This document shows, one piece after another, positions 51,850 to 61,335 of a stretch of 64,000 nucleotides of DNA. The stretch lies in the NCBI GenBank assembly GCA_017882615.1, contig JADGPD010000002.1, positions 1 to 64,000 of the forward strand. The letters run 5' to 3'. The notes beneath the pieces are model-generated. The model was not told where the DNA came from. It did no database searches and was given only the letters and a program-made list of their open reading frames with translations. This stretch comes from Thermoleophilia bacterium. Lineage in GTDB: Bacteria > Actinomycetota > Thermoleophilia > Gaiellales > Gaiellaceae. The position numbers and the translations under genes are program-made. Numbering within the stretch: position 1 is the first letter of the stretch; the number at the start of each line of letters is the position of its first letter.

Positions 51850-54800
51850 TCAGGCGACGACGCCGGCTTCGCCGAGAAGAGCCTTGGCCTCGGCGAAGAA
51901 ATCGCCGCTCGGTTTGACCTTGTAGGCCGGCCCGAGCCGAAGCTGCCTGGCGCCGTCTGAAGTCTCGACATCGAGCAGCACGGGCGAGTCGCCGGGGAAA
52001 TCGCGCACCAGCGCCGCGAGCTCGGAGACGATCCCGGCCGGCGCCCGGCGCGCATCCACCCGCAGACGCACCTCGCGCCGCTCGGGAACAGACTCGAATG
52101 CCTTGAGTTCCATCGCCAACAACTTGGATTCGCCCTCTTTGTGATCGATCCTTCCCTTCACGATCAGGACCTGGTCGGAGGAGCAAAGCTCGCGCGTCTG
52201 CGCGTAGACGGAGTTGAAGACGACGACCTCCGCCCCACCGCTCACGTCGTCCAAGCGCATGAAGGCCATCGGGTCGCCCTTCTTGGTGGTGAGCTGGCGC
52301 ACGTGACCGACGATCCCGCCTACGATCACGATCTCGCCGTCGCGGCGGCGGCCGAGATCGGACAGTCCACAGTCGGTCTTGCGCCTCAGCTGGTCGCGAA
52401 TCGCGTGCAGCGGATGCTCGGATACGTAGAGGCCGAGCACCTCCTTCTCGACCCGCAGCAGCTCGGGCTTGTCGAACTCCTCGCCCGCGATCTCGGGATG
52501 GTGTCGGGGATGCTGCTTTCCCCCGTCCCCGCCGAGGTCGAAGATGGAGCTCTGCCCGCTCATGCGGTCGGCCGAGCGTTTTTGCCCCCAGGCGACGATC
52601 TGGTCGAGCATGTCCAGCAGGCCTTTGCGCGAGGCGCCCGTCGAGTCGAAGGCGCCGCACTTCACCAGCGCCTCGAGCACTCGCTTGTTGACGCAGCCGC
52701 CATCGATCCGCTCGACGAAGTCCCAGACCGAGGCGAAAACTCCGCCCTCCTCGCGAGCGCTGACGATCGCTCGCGCCGCCCCCTCCCCTACGCCCTTGAC
52801 GGCGTTCAGACCAAAACGGATCTTCTCTTCGATCACCGCGAAGTCGGTTTGAGAGAAGTTGACGTCGGGCGGCAGCACCTCGATGCCCATCTCGTCGCAG
52901 GCGTTGACGTAGAAGGGAACCCTGTCTTTGGTGTTCATGACCGAGGAGATCAGAGCGGCCATGTACTGGCAGGGGTAGTGCGCCTTGAGCCAGGCGGTGC
53001 GATAGGCGATCAGCGCGTAGCAGGCGGCGTGCGACTTGTTGAAGGAATAGTCCTGCGCCTTCTCCATGTCCTCCCAGAGGCGGCGCGCAACCTTCGTCTC
53101 GACACCGTTTGCTCCGCAGCCGGCGATGAACTTCTCCTTGAGCGAAGCCATCAGCTCGTGAATCTTCTTGCCGATCGCCTTGCGCAGATCGTCCGCCTCG
53201 GCGGGGCTGAAGCCGGCCAGGTCCTTGGCGATCTCCATGTACTGCTCCTGGTAGATGCAGATGCCGTAGGTCGAGCCGGTGATCGGCTTCAGGCGCTCGT
53301 CGGCGAAACCGACCTGCTCCTTGTCGTGCTTGCGCTTGGCGTAGACGGGGATGTACTGCATCGGCCCCGGGCGATAGAGGGCGACGAGCGCGATCAGATC
53401 CTCGAACACCGTCGGCTTGACCTGGCGCAGCGCATCGCGCATCCCCGAGGACTCGAACTGGAAGACGCCGGTCGCGTCGCCGCGGGCGAGCATGGCGTAG
53501 GTCTTGGCGTCGTCGAGCTCTAACTGCGAGATGTCGAGGTCGCCGATCAGCTCGACCGCCGTGTCGATCACGTCGAGGTTGCGCAGGCCGAGAAAGTCCA
53601 TCTTGAGCAGTCCGAGCCGCTCCACGTCGCCCATCGGGAACTGGGTCACGACCTCCTGGTCGGCGCCCTTCTGCTGCAGCGGCACGATGTCGGTCAGCGG
53701 CTGAGCGCCGATGACGACGCCGGCGGCGTGGATCGAATCCTGGCGCACGAGCCCTTCGAGCGGCCTGGCCAGGTCGACGACCTCCTTGCAGAACGGGTCG
53801 GAGTCGTATGCGGCGCGGAGCTCCTGACCGGGCCTCAAGCACTCCTCGAGCATCTGGCCCGGACCTTCGGGGATCAGCTTGGCGAAGCGATCGACGGTTC
53901 CGTAGGGGATCTCGAGCACCCGCCCGGCGTCGCGCACCGCGGCCCTTGCGGCCATGGTGCCGAAGGTGATGATCTGAGCGACGCGATCGCGGCCGTACTT
54001 CTCGGCCACATAGTTGATCACGCGCTCGCGGCCTTCGACCGAGAAATCGATGTCGATGTCGGGCATCGACTTGCGCCCGGGGTTCAGGAAGCGCTCGAAC
54101 AGAAGGTCGTAGCGAATCGGGTCGATATCGGTGATATCCAGGCAATACGCGACGAGCGAGCCGGCCGCCGAGCCGCGGCCCGGTCCGACGCCGACGCCGT
54201 CTCGCCGGGCAAAGGCGATGAAGTCCCAGACGATCAGGAAGTAATCGGCAAAGCCCATTTCGCGAATCGTCTTCAGCTCGAAGCGAAGCCTCTCTTCCAG
54301 CTCGGGAGTCACCGTCTCGTAGCGGCGCTTCAGCCCCTCCTCGCAGAGCGAGACGAGGTACTCGAAGGCGTCTCGTCCCTCGGGGGTCGGGAACGAGGGC
54401 AGGAGAATCCGGCCCAGCTCGATCTCGACCGAGCAGCGCTCGGCAATCTCGAGCGTCGTGCGCATGGCGTCCTCGTGGCCGACGAAGTCGAGCGCCATCT
54501 CCTCGGGCGTCTTGAGCCAGAACTGGTCGGAGTCGAAGCGCCAGCGATTGGGGTTCTTGAGCGAGTCGCCCGACTGGATGCAGAGCAGCGCCTCGTGCGG
54601 AAGCGCGTCCTCGCGGCGCAGGTAGTGGACGTCGCCGGTGGCGACCAGCGGCATCTTCCTTCGCTGCGCCAGTTCGACGAGATTCGGATTGATTCGCTGC
54701 TGCACGTCGAGACCGGCGTTCTGTAGCTCGACGTAGACGTTGTCGCGCCCGAAGATCTGGACGAGCCGGTCGAGCTCGGCCTCGGCGTCCGAGGGACGGT

Positions 54801-55236
54801 TCTCCTCCAGCGCCTTGCAGACCCGCCCGGAAAGACAGCCGGAGAGCACGATCAAGCCCTTGGCGTGGCGCTCGAGCAGCTCCCAGTCGACGCGTGGGCG
54901 GTAGTAGTAGCCCTCCAGGTAGCCGAGCGAGGAGAGCTTGATCAGATTGCCGTAGCCCTCGTTCGAGCCGGCGAGCACGGTCAGGTGAGCGTTGCCCTTT
55001 TTCTGAACGCCGCGGTCGTCGCAGACATAGAGCTCGGAGCCGATCACCGGCTTGACGCCGTGCTTGGCGGCCTGGCGGTAGAACTCGACCGCCCCGGCCA
55101 GCGAGCCGTGGTCGGTGAGCGCCACGGCGGGCATCTCCAGCTCGGCCGCTCGCGCCGCCAGAGCCGGGACCCTGCACGCTCCGTCGAGGATCGAGTACTC
55201 GGAATGGACATGCAGATGGACGAACTCGGCGTTCAC
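51850..55236 (-). CDS. dnaE: DNA polymerase III subunit alpha
   Basis: The 1128-residue replicative polymerase has an N-terminal PHP domain (FVHLHVHSEYSILDGA, LTDHGSLAGAVEFY), the polymerase active site PGRGSAAGSLVAYCLDITDIDPI and PDIDIDFSVEGRERVI, and the FNKSHAACYALIAYRTAWLK motif. A tandem HhH region, an OB fold (IVIVGGIVGHVRQLTTKKGDPMAFMRLDD) and a short C-terminal domain follow. Length is typical of DnaE1. It starts at GTG 55236. A 1131-residue frame on the same strand is a shadow of this gene. Confidence 0.97.
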   Translation of the reverse strand: MNAEFVHLHVHSEYSILDGACRVPALAARAAELEMPAVALTDHGSLAGAVEFYRQAAKHGVKPVIGSELYVCDDRGVQKKGNAHLTVLAGSNEGYGNLIKLSSLGYLEGYYYRPRVDWELLERHAKGLIVLSGCLSGRVCKALEENRPSDAEAELDRLVQIFGRDNVYVELQNAGLDVQQRINPNLVELAQRRKMPLVATGDVHYLRREDALPHEALLCIQSGDSLKNPNRWRFDSDQFWLKTPEEMALDFVGHEDAMRTTLEIAERCSVEIELGRILLPSFPTPEGRDAFEYLVSLCEEGLKRRYETVTPELEERLRFELKTIREMGFADYFLIVWDFIAFARRDGVGVGPGRGSAAGSLVAYCLDITDIDPIRYDLLFERFLNPGRKSMPDIDIDFSVEGRERVINYVAEKYGRDRVAQIITFGTMAARAAVRDAGRVLEIPYGTVDRFAKLIPEGPGQMLEECLRPGQELRAAYDSDPFCKEVVDLARPLEGLVRQDSIHAAGVVIGAQPLTDIVPLQQKGADQEVVTQFPMGDVERLGLLKMDFLGLRNLDVIDTAVELIGDLDISQLELDDAKTYAMLARGDATGVFQFESSGMRDALRQVKPTVFEDLIALVALYRPGPMQYIPVYAKRKHDKEQVGFADERLKPITGSTYGICIYQEQYMEIAKDLAGFSPAEADDLRKAIGKKIHELMASLKEKFIAGCGANGVETKVARRLWEDMEKAQDYSFNKSHAACYALIAYRTAWLKAHYPCQYMAALISSVMNTKDRVPFYVNACDEMGIEVLPPDVNFSQTDFAVIEEKIRFGLNAVKGVGEGAARAIVSAREEGGVFASVWDFVERIDGGCVNKRVLEALVKCGAFDSTGASRKGLLDMLDQIVAWGQKRSADRMSGQSSIFDLGGDGGKQHPRHHPEIAGEEFDKPELLRVEKEVLGLYVSEHPLHAIRDQLRRKTDCGLSDLGRRRDGEIVIVGGIVGHVRQLTTKKGDPMAFMRLDDVSGGAEVVVFNSVYAQTRELCSSDQVLIVKGRIDHKEGESKLLAMELKAFESVPERREVRLRVDARRAPAGIVSELAALVRDFPGDSPVLLDVETSDGARQLRLGPAYKVKPSGDFFAEAKALLGEAGVVA

Positions 55237-55518
55237 AGCCAGACCATTCTAGGAGGGGTAGCGGCCGGTCACGGATTGCTCGGCGCCAAGCGGCGAATCC
55301 AGGGTCACTTTATACGGCAAGCTCGGTCTTACGCGTGCCCGAGCACCTTGTCGTCCCTCTAGTGACGGGCGCTTCTACGAGCGTGCGGAGATGAGCTTGC
55401 TTATGAGCCCGGGTGCACGAAGGCTCCGGCGCTTGCGCCGCGCCCATTCTCGTAGTGACGACGGCGGGCTTCGAACTCGCGCGGCGTCACCGAGGAGCCA
55501 AACGGTAGTCGACCGGTG

Positions 55519-55773
55519 CTAGCGCTTCCTCAGTAAACGAAAAGCGAGCAGGATGATCACCGCGCCAAGGATCGCAACAACAAGCGTCTTCAGATTAAAC
55601 CCGCTAATAGCGTTATGCACGTTGAATATCTTGCCCGCAAGCCAGCCACCCAACAGCGCGCCTACAACTCCGACGACGATGTCGCGAATCAGGCCGAGAC
55701 CCGATCCCTTCACGATTTTGCCTGCCACCCAACCGGCAATTGCACCGACGACGATCCACGTCAACAACCCCAT
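55519..55773 (-). CDS. GlsB/YeaQ/YmgE family membrane protein
   Basis: The protein has 84 residues from ATG 55773 (MGLLTWIVVGAIAGWVAGKIVKG), with GAGG upstream. Three hydrophobic segments are rich in glycine (DIVVGVVGALLGGWLAGKIF, LKTLVVAILGAVIILLAF), ending LLRKR. This is the transglycosylase-associated/GlsB stress family. Expression in this family often follows general stress, but the role is unclear. The 280 bp on its downstream side (55237-55518) have no supported gene. Confidence 0.9.
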   Translation of the reverse strand: MGLLTWIVVGAIAGWVAGKIVKGSGLGLIRDIVVGVVGALLGGWLAGKIFNVHNAISGFNLKTLVVAILGAVIILLAFRLLRKR

Positions 55774-55951
55774 CTTGACCCTCTTTTCTGTCCGGATCAG
55801 ATCCGAACTCGCATGCGGCACGGCAATGACAAACACGCCGAATATCTCGTCAGTATCTGAGTAACCGTTCCCGATAGGCCGCGACGGGCAAACCCTCGCG
55901 CGAACACCCGGCGCTTGCCACAGGCGGCGGACCGCCCGCTTTCAGCTGCCC

Positions 55952-56464
55952 CTAGCCGGTTACGAAGTAGGCCATCAAGATCGCGTCCACGTACTCCTGA
56001 CCGCGGCGGTAATGGCGATTGCGGTAGCCCTCGCGCTCGAAGCCGAACGACTCGTAGAGCTTGATCGCGGCCTCGTTGTGCGGAAAAACGTGCAGCTCGA
56101 GCTTGCTCACGCCGCTGGAGCGAGCCCATTCGACCGCCGTCTCGAGCAGAGCTCGGCCGACTCCGCGGCGGCGGTAGCCGCTGGCCACCATCAGGCCTAT
56201 GTCGGCTACGTGCTGCGAGGAGGGGTGATGATCGCGCGTCAGCGAGAGGCGCCCGATGATGCCCTCGTCCGTCTCGGCGACGAAGATGGCGGCATCAGGA
56301 TGGCGGCGGAGAAGCCGAATCGCGCGGCGCTCGTCGGAGGTCGAGCGCCAGGTTCCGAGCGTCAGCAGCCAGCCTCCTGGCTCGGCCGCCACGTCGCGCG
56401 CCAGGCGCGAGAGAGCGTCGGCGTCGGAGGGAGCGGCGCGGCGAATTCTCATTGTCTCGTTCAC
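55952..56464 (-). CDS. GNAT family N-acetyltransferase
   Basis: The protein has about 170 residues and starts MRIRRAAPSDADALSRLA after a short lead. The acetyl-CoA motif is IGLMVASGYRRRGVGRALLETAVEWA (Q/RxxGxG/A pattern), followed by LELHVFPHNEAAIKLYESFGFEREGYRN, typical of RimI/PhnO-like GNATs. I use GTG 56464, which overlaps the gamma-glutamyltransferase stop by 4 bp; ATG 56452 is an alternative. Substrate unknown; coupling to ggt suggests an amine or peptide metabolite. Confidence 0.88.
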   Translation of the reverse strand: MNETMRIRRAAPSDADALSRLARDVAAEPGGWLLTLGTWRSTSDERRAIRLLRRHPDAAIFVAETDEGIIGRLSLTRDHHPSSQHVADIGLMVASGYRRRGVGRALLETAVEWARSSGVSKLELHVFPHNEAAIKLYESFGFEREGYRNRHYRRGQEYVDAILMAYFVTG

Positions 56465-58029
56465 GCGACCACCACGCCGTGGCCGCCGCGCCTGGGATCC
56501 CCGGCCGCGGCCAGAGCGCCGTCGGGGCGAACCTCCACCGCCGAGACGCCGCCGAAGAAGAGATTGCGGTCGCGCCAGCGCACGAGCTCGTAGCCGAGCC
56601 GGTCGAGCCCGTCGAGCGCCGCCCGATCGACGTCCTCTCCCCCTTCGCACTGCACGATCGGCTCGTCGAGGTGCACGCGCGCCCGGTTCACGGCCTCCTC
56701 CACCGGCAGGCCGTGCCCGATCACGTTCACCACCGTCTGCATGATCGCTCCGCGCAAGCGCACCGAGCCCGCGCTGCCCAGCACCAGCCGCGGCCGCCCG
56801 TCCGCAAACACGATCGAGGGCGCCATCATGCTGGTCAGCCGCTCACCGGCACGCTCGTCGCCGCCCACCAGATCGTCCTCGCCCAGCATGTTGTTCAGGT
56901 GGATGCCGGTGCCGGGCACGAGCACGCCCGAGCTGGAGCCGAGCGAGCAGGTGAGCGAGGCGGCGTTCCCAGCCGAGTCGACGACCGAGATGTGACTCGT
57001 GCCCGTGGGCCGGCCGGGCTCGGGCTCTCCGGGCGCCGAGCGGCGGACGCGCGCCACGGCCTCCCGAACGGAATCGTCCGAGAGCAACTCGGCCGCAAGC
57101 CCACCCCGGCGAAGACAGCCGGCGTAGCCCTTGCCCGAACGGACGCGTGTCTGCTCGCGCATCACCTCGATCATTCGCGCCAGCGCCGGCACGCTGCCGG
57201 GCTCTCCGCCCTCGCCCAGCTCGTCCAGCAGGCGCAGCCCGTAGGCGACGAGAATCCCGCCCGAAGAGGGAGGTGGATTGGAGACGAACTCGCTACCGCG
57301 GTAGCGCGAGCGCACCTGCCGGCGCCAGACGACGCGGTAGCGCTCGATGTCCTCCAGGGTGATTCCTCCGCCTTCGTCCTGGATGTAGGCGACGAGCCGC
57401 CGGCCGAGATCGCCGCCGTAGAGCGCGCCTGCACCCTCTGCCGCGAGCTGCTCGAGCGTCTGGGCGAGAGCGGGAAGCCGCAGCACGTCGCCGGTCTGGT
57501 AGCGCCTCCCGTCCGTCTCGTAGACGCGGCGGCCCTCCGCGTTGTGGCGGAGGATCGGATCGAGAATCAGGTGCATGAAATCCTGCGCAGGCGTTATCTC
57601 GACCCCGGCGCGGGCCAGCTCGATCGCCGGCTGGGCGAGCTCCCGCCAGGGCAGCTTGCCGAAGCGGCGGTGCACCTCCTCGAGACCCTTCGGAGCGCCG
57701 GGCACGGCGCAGGACGCGGCGCCGATAGAGAAGGCCTGCGAGGAGTCGGGCTCGAAGGCGACGTCCACCTGCTGCATTCGGGCGCTCGCTCGCGGCCCGT
57801 CCCCCAGCCCGGGCACGCAGACGAAGAAGTCGGCCAGGCGCGTGCGTGCGCTCGCGGCCTCGTGCACGAGGAAGAAGCCGCCGGCGCCCGGGCCGGTGAG
57901 CATGCTCTCGGTCACCCAGGAGGCGAAGGAGGCGGCGATGCAGGCGTCCACGGCCGAGCCGCCTTCGGCCAGGACTCGAGCTCCCGCCTCGGCGGTCAGA
58001 GGATGTCCGGCCGCGATCGCGCCTCGCAT
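56461..58029 (-). CDS. ggt: Gamma-glutamyltransferase family protein
   Basis: The 522-residue Ntn-hydrolase begins MRGAIAAGHPLTAEAGARVLAEGGSAVDA. The autocatalytic threonine lies in GTSHISVVDSAGNAASLTCSLGSSSG, followed by GIHLNNML and the LGSAGSVRLRGAIMQTVVN motif. It hydrolyses or transfers gamma-glutamyl groups after self-cleavage. The usual TTH is TSH here, but the nucleophilic Thr is kept. No signal peptide is present, unlike most bacterial GGTs, so it may be cytoplasmic. It is coupled to a GNAT acetyltransferase. Confidence 0.92.
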   Translation of the reverse strand: MRGAIAAGHPLTAEAGARVLAEGGSAVDACIAASFASWVTESMLTGPGAGGFFLVHEAASARTRLADFFVCVPGLGDGPRASARMQQVDVAFEPDSSQAFSIGAASCAVPGAPKGLEEVHRRFGKLPWRELAQPAIELARAGVEITPAQDFMHLILDPILRHNAEGRRVYETDGRRYQTGDVLRLPALAQTLEQLAAEGAGALYGGDLGRRLVAYIQDEGGGITLEDIERYRVVWRRQVRSRYRGSEFVSNPPPSSGGILVAYGLRLLDELGEGGEPGSVPALARMIEVMREQTRVRSGKGYAGCLRRGGLAAELLSDDSVREAVARVRRSAPGEPEPGRPTGTSHISVVDSAGNAASLTCSLGSSSGVLVPGTGIHLNNMLGEDDLVGGDERAGERLTSMMAPSIVFADGRPRLVLGSAGSVRLRGAIMQTVVNVIGHGLPVEEAVNRARVHLDEPIVQCEGGEDVDRAALDGLDRLGYELVRWRDRNLFFGGVSAVEVRPDGALAAAGDPRRGGHGVVVA

Positions 58030-58120
58030 GCGGAAAGCCTAGTGCGCTGCGTCGGCCGGCGCGCACAGCCGCGAGAGCGGACGTAGACAGCCGATAGCAC
58101 GTTTGCTATGGTCAATCCCG

Positions 58121-58633
58121 GTGGCCGATCTAGAGACACTGCCCCCGTTCGCACGCCGCTGGCTCCTTTACGTGGCGGTAGCGGCTGCCTTGACCGGCCC
58201 CTTGCTCGGCCTCGGACTGCTCGGCCCGAACAGCCTCTGGGTCGCCGCGACCGCGGCGACGGGCTGGCTCACCTGCGCGGGTGGATTGATCATCTGGTCG
58301 AGGCTGCCGGACGCCAAGGCGATGCGCTCCCGTCTCGGTTACGGCGCCGCGGCGTTTGCCTTCGCCATGGTCGCTCTGCTCGTGATCGGCTTCCCCACCG
58401 CCGTCTGGATCACCTACCGCTGCCCCGAGGGTGAGGGCGTCAGTTTCGTGCAGCGCCCGCTCAACCTGCTTGGCCTGCTCATCCCGGCGGTCTACTACGG
58501 GATCGGTTACTGGGGATTCCGGCGTCCACGCAGGCTGCTTTATGCCTGGCCGCTGGCGATCGCCGCCGGGCTCCTCGTTCTCGTCGTCCTCGAGCTGATC
58601 TGGAAAGCGAGCTCGGGCTGTAGCCCGGCTTAG
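58121..58633 (+). CDS. Polytopic membrane protein of unknown function
   Basis: The protein has about 170 residues with four or five transmembrane helices (WLLYVAVAAALTGPLLGLGLLG, WVAATAATGWLTCAGGLII, AAFAFAMVALLVIGFPTAVW, LNLLGLLIPAVYYGIGYWGF, PLAIAAGLLVLVVLELIW). TTG 58103 is an alternative start. It ends in overlapping convergent stops with the ABC permease (4 bp). No family is recognised. Confidence 0.65.
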   Translation: MADLETLPPFARRWLLYVAVAAALTGPLLGLGLLGPNSLWVAATAATGWLTCAGGLIIWSRLPDAKAMRSRLGYGAAAFAFAMVALLVIGFPTAVWITYRCPEGEGVSFVQRPLNLLGLLIPAVYYGIGYWGFRRPRRLLYAWPLAIAAGLLVLVVLELIWKASSGCSPA

Positions 58634-59466
58634 CCCGAGCGCTTCAGTTTTCCATGGCGCTTGGCGTAACGCTCGCCGCGGCGGAAGATCTCGAGCCCCA
58701 ACGGCACGGCGATAACACCGATCACGAGCATCGGCCAGATGTCGCCCCAGAGCGCATGCACGCCGGCGCCGTCGATGATCGAGCTGCGTAGCGCCCTGAG
58801 CGCGTAGGTCGCCGGCGAGATCCGCGCGAGGGCCTGCATCCAGCCGGGCAGGACGCTGACGTTGTAGTAGACACCGGAGACCACGAGCAAGAGCCCTTGG
58901 GCGATGTAACCCAACTGCACGCCCTTCTCGGGCGAGATCAGGGGTAGGACCGAGGTCATCATCCCGATGCCGATGAAGGAGATCGAGGCGACGAGCAGCA
59001 CGACCAGCGCCGCCAGGTAGTCGGCGCCGGGCAGGCTGAGATGGAAGAAGAAAGCGACCACGACGAACAGCGCCGCCGTTCTGACAAGCCCGTAGAGCAC
59101 GCCGAACAGGCCCGTCCCGAGCAGGTGCATCGAGCGCGACAAGGGCGCCATGAAGGTGTGCTCGATCGTGCCCTCCCAGCGCTCCCACTGCACCATCTCG
59201 ACCAGCAGCCCGAAGACCATGCCGAGGTAGCTCCAGACGAGCGCGCCGATCAGAAGCCAGCTGGTGGCCTTGTTGACGTCGATCCTGGCGCCCGTTTGCT
59301 GGAAGCCCTTGGCGATGAAGACGATCGAGAGCGTGTTGGCCAGCGTCCAGACGAACCAGGCCAGCTCCCACCAGATGTAGCGCCTGATGATGTAGGTGTT
59401 TCGCTCGACGATGCCCGAGAGGCCCATCAGCTCCGAGCGCAGCGCCGTCGCGGTTCCGCGCATCAC
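58630..59466 (-). CDS. ABC-2 type transporter permease
   Basis: The 278-residue protein has six transmembrane segments of the ABC-2 exporter class (WWELAWFVWTLANTLSIVFIAKG, LLIGALVWSYLGMVFGLLVEM, TAALFVVVAFFFHLSLPG, ALVVLLVASISFIGIGMM, GYIAQGLLLVVSGVYYNVSVLPG and a final helix near the C-terminus). It forms the membrane channel with the ATPase encoded immediately upstream (4-bp overlap). Such pairs export drugs, lipids or polysaccharides; the substrate is unknown. Confidence 0.9.
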   Translation of the reverse strand: MMRGTATALRSELMGLSGIVERNTYIIRRYIWWELAWFVWTLANTLSIVFIAKGFQQTGARIDVNKATSWLLIGALVWSYLGMVFGLLVEMVQWERWEGTIEHTFMAPLSRSMHLLGTGLFGVLYGLVRTAALFVVVAFFFHLSLPGADYLAALVVLLVASISFIGIGMMTSVLPLISPEKGVQLGYIAQGLLLVVSGVYYNVSVLPGWMQALARISPATYALRALRSSIIDGAGVHALWGDIWPMLVIGVIAVPLGLEIFRRGERYAKRHGKLKRSG

Positions 59467-60290
59467 TCTCTTGCCTCTTCCTCTTCGGTGAGAACGGCAC
59501 CGGTGGCAGAGAAGAAGGCCTCTTCCAGCGTCTCGGCCCCGTAGCGGCGCTTGAGCTCATCCGCCGGCGCCAGGCAGAGCAGCTCGCCGCGGTGCAGGAT
59601 GCCCACTCGCTCGGCCAGCTCTTCGGCCTCGGCCAGGTCGTGCGTACAGAGAAGGATGGTCGCGTCGTGGACGCGGCGTACCTCGCGGATGAAGTCCTGC
59701 ACCTCGAGCTTCGAGCGCGGATCGAGCCCGGTGGTCGGCTCGTCCAGCAGAAGCAATGCCGGCGACGTCAGGAGGGCTCGCGCCAGCGCGACCTTCTGCT
59801 GCATGCCGCGCGAGAGCTCTTCCATCGGCCCCGTCGCGCGCGCGAGCGGAAAACCGACGCGCTCGAGAATGCGCGGAATCTCCACGTTCGTGTCGCGGCG
59901 GCGCAGACCGTAGAAGCGAGCTGCGTAACTCAGATTTTCGATCGCCGAGAGGCGCTTGAAGAACGAGGCCTCTACCGAGACGCGGTTGATCAGCCGCTGC
60001 ACCCGCCGCGGCTCGCGAAAGACGTCGTGACCGAAGATGCGAGCTCCGCCCGCATCCTCGAGCAGAAGCGTCGAGAGCAGGCGGACCAGCGTCGACTTAC
60101 CCGAGCCGTTCTGGCCCAGGATGGCCACGCACTCGCCGCGCTCGATCGAGAAGGAAACCGGGCCCAGCACCGAAATGCGCCGGCGGCGCAGGCCTTCGCG
60201 ACGACGAAAGTCCTTGCGCAGGCAGGAGACTTCGACCGCTGGGCGGGCTCGATCGGAAACGGGTTGTGAGAAAGCGAAAGCGGATGACAT
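59463..60290 (-). CDS. ABC transporter ATP-binding protein
   Basis: The 275-residue ATPase has Walker A ILGQNGSGKSTLVRLL (near residue 58), the signature ELSRGMQQKVALARALL, Walker B LLLLDEPTTGLDP and the switch His in CTHDLAEAEEL. It belongs to the ABC-2 exporter (CcmA/DrrA-like) class and overlaps its permease gene by 4 bp. About 170 bp upstream contain GC-rich hairpins, but no clear operator. Confidence 0.95.
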   Translation of the reverse strand: MSSAFAFSQPVSDRARPAVEVSCLRKDFRRREGLRRRRISVLGPVSFSIERGECVAILGQNGSGKSTLVRLLSTLLLEDAGGARIFGHDVFREPRRVQRLINRVSVEASFFKRLSAIENLSYAARFYGLRRRDTNVEIPRILERVGFPLARATGPMEELSRGMQQKVALARALLTSPALLLLDEPTTGLDPRSKLEVQDFIREVRRVHDATILLCTHDLAEAEELAERVGILHRGELLCLAPADELKRRYGAETLEEAFFSATGAVLTEEEEARE

Positions 60291-60457
60291 TGCGACTCCT
60301 TACAGCGACGGAAGCGGAGAACCCCGGGGCGCGCTTCTAAGTGCCGGGGCTAAAGAGCCCGGCGGCGCGCGGCTTCGTCAAATACGAACGGTCAGGATCA
60401 TCGCGCTTCTAAGGTAGCAGCGACGCTCGGACATCGCCAGCGCGAAATAAAGGCGGC

Positions 60458-61240
60458 TCAGGCGGGCGAAAAGACGGTCTGGCGCAAGGACCAGACAATC
60501 TCGCCCTCGGCCTTCGATCCCGCCAGCTCGTCCAGCTCGCGCCCGATAACGCCCAGCTCGGTGGCGCTGGCGAAGCCTTCCAGACGACCGTCGGCACGCA
60601 TCGCACGCAGATTGAGCCGGAACATGGTCGCCACCTCGCCGGTCGGCGGCGCAACCCGAACCAGGTCGCTCGAGTGCTGGCGAAAGCCGGTTCCCTCGCG
60701 CAGAGCGTCGAGCCTTGGCCCGAGGTAGAGCTCGCCGCCACTCGCCCGAATTCTTCTTTCCGTCAGCGCGAGATAACGGGCGAACTGCTCCAGCCTCGTC
60801 TCGATTCGCTCGACCTCGTCGTTGAGTAACACGCCGTCCTGAGTCAGCTCGCCAACCCAGCGCGCAACCTGCTTTTCGGGCTCGGGCAGGTGGCTGAGAA
60901 GAAGCCGCGAGAAGATCAGGTCGGCGGGGCGGGCGGGAAAGGGTAGATCCGTCACGTCGTGCCGGACGAACTCGAGCCGCGACCCCGCCCGCTTTCGTGC
61001 GCGCTCGAGAAACTGCTCCGAGACGTCGAGGCCGACCGTCCGATCGGGGCAGGTCAGCACCGCCAGGGTCTCGGTCGTGTGACCCGGCCCGCAGCCCAGA
61101 TCGAGCGCCAGGTGCAGGTGTCGCGGTGCCGCTCGCTCGAGAAATTTCCGCATCGCCGGCTCGAACACGCGCGCCACGAGCGCGAGCCGCTCGGCGGCGA
61201 GCTCGCTGTCTCCGAAGCTGTACGCGCTCCCCTCTGTCAC
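60458..61240 (-). CDS. Class I SAM-dependent methyltransferase
   Basis: The protein has 260 residues from GTG 61240. Motif I LALDLGCGPGHTTETLA lies near residue 46, motif II GLDVSEQFLERAR, and RHDVTDLPFPARPADLIFSRLLLSHL and the C-terminal SLRQTVF region follow. It resembles trans-aconitate or small-molecule methyltransferases. The substrate is unknown. It is divergent from the AGE-family epimerase and convergent with nothing obvious. Confidence 0.87.
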   Translation of the reverse strand: MTEGSAYSFGDSELAAERLALVARVFEPAMRKFLERAAPRHLHLALDLGCGPGHTTETLAVLTCPDRTVGLDVSEQFLERARKRAGSRLEFVRHDVTDLPFPARPADLIFSRLLLSHLPEPEKQVARWVGELTQDGVLLNDEVERIETRLEQFARYLALTERRIRASGGELYLGPRLDALREGTGFRQHSSDLVRVAPPTGEVATMFRLNLRAMRADGRLEGFASATELGVIGRELDELAGSKAEGEIVWSLRQTVFSPA

Positions 61241-61335
61241 GACGGCAAAGCGTACTCACGTCGCGCGGAAAAGACATGTCCGGCGCCAGGCGCGGAGACG
61301 TGACCGAGAAAGCCGGTTGATAGCATCGCCCTTCG

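Noticed and set aside
51782-55177. A 1131-residue open frame on the minus strand
   Set aside because: It is the other frame of dnaE. Its translation is Arg/Ala/Gly-rich low-complexity sequence with no domain signal, as expected for a shadow in high-GC DNA.
55440-55490. A TTCGAA-containing T-arm-like string in the region before the GlsB-like gene
   Set aside because: One stem pair is mismatched and no cloverleaf can be completed on either strand.
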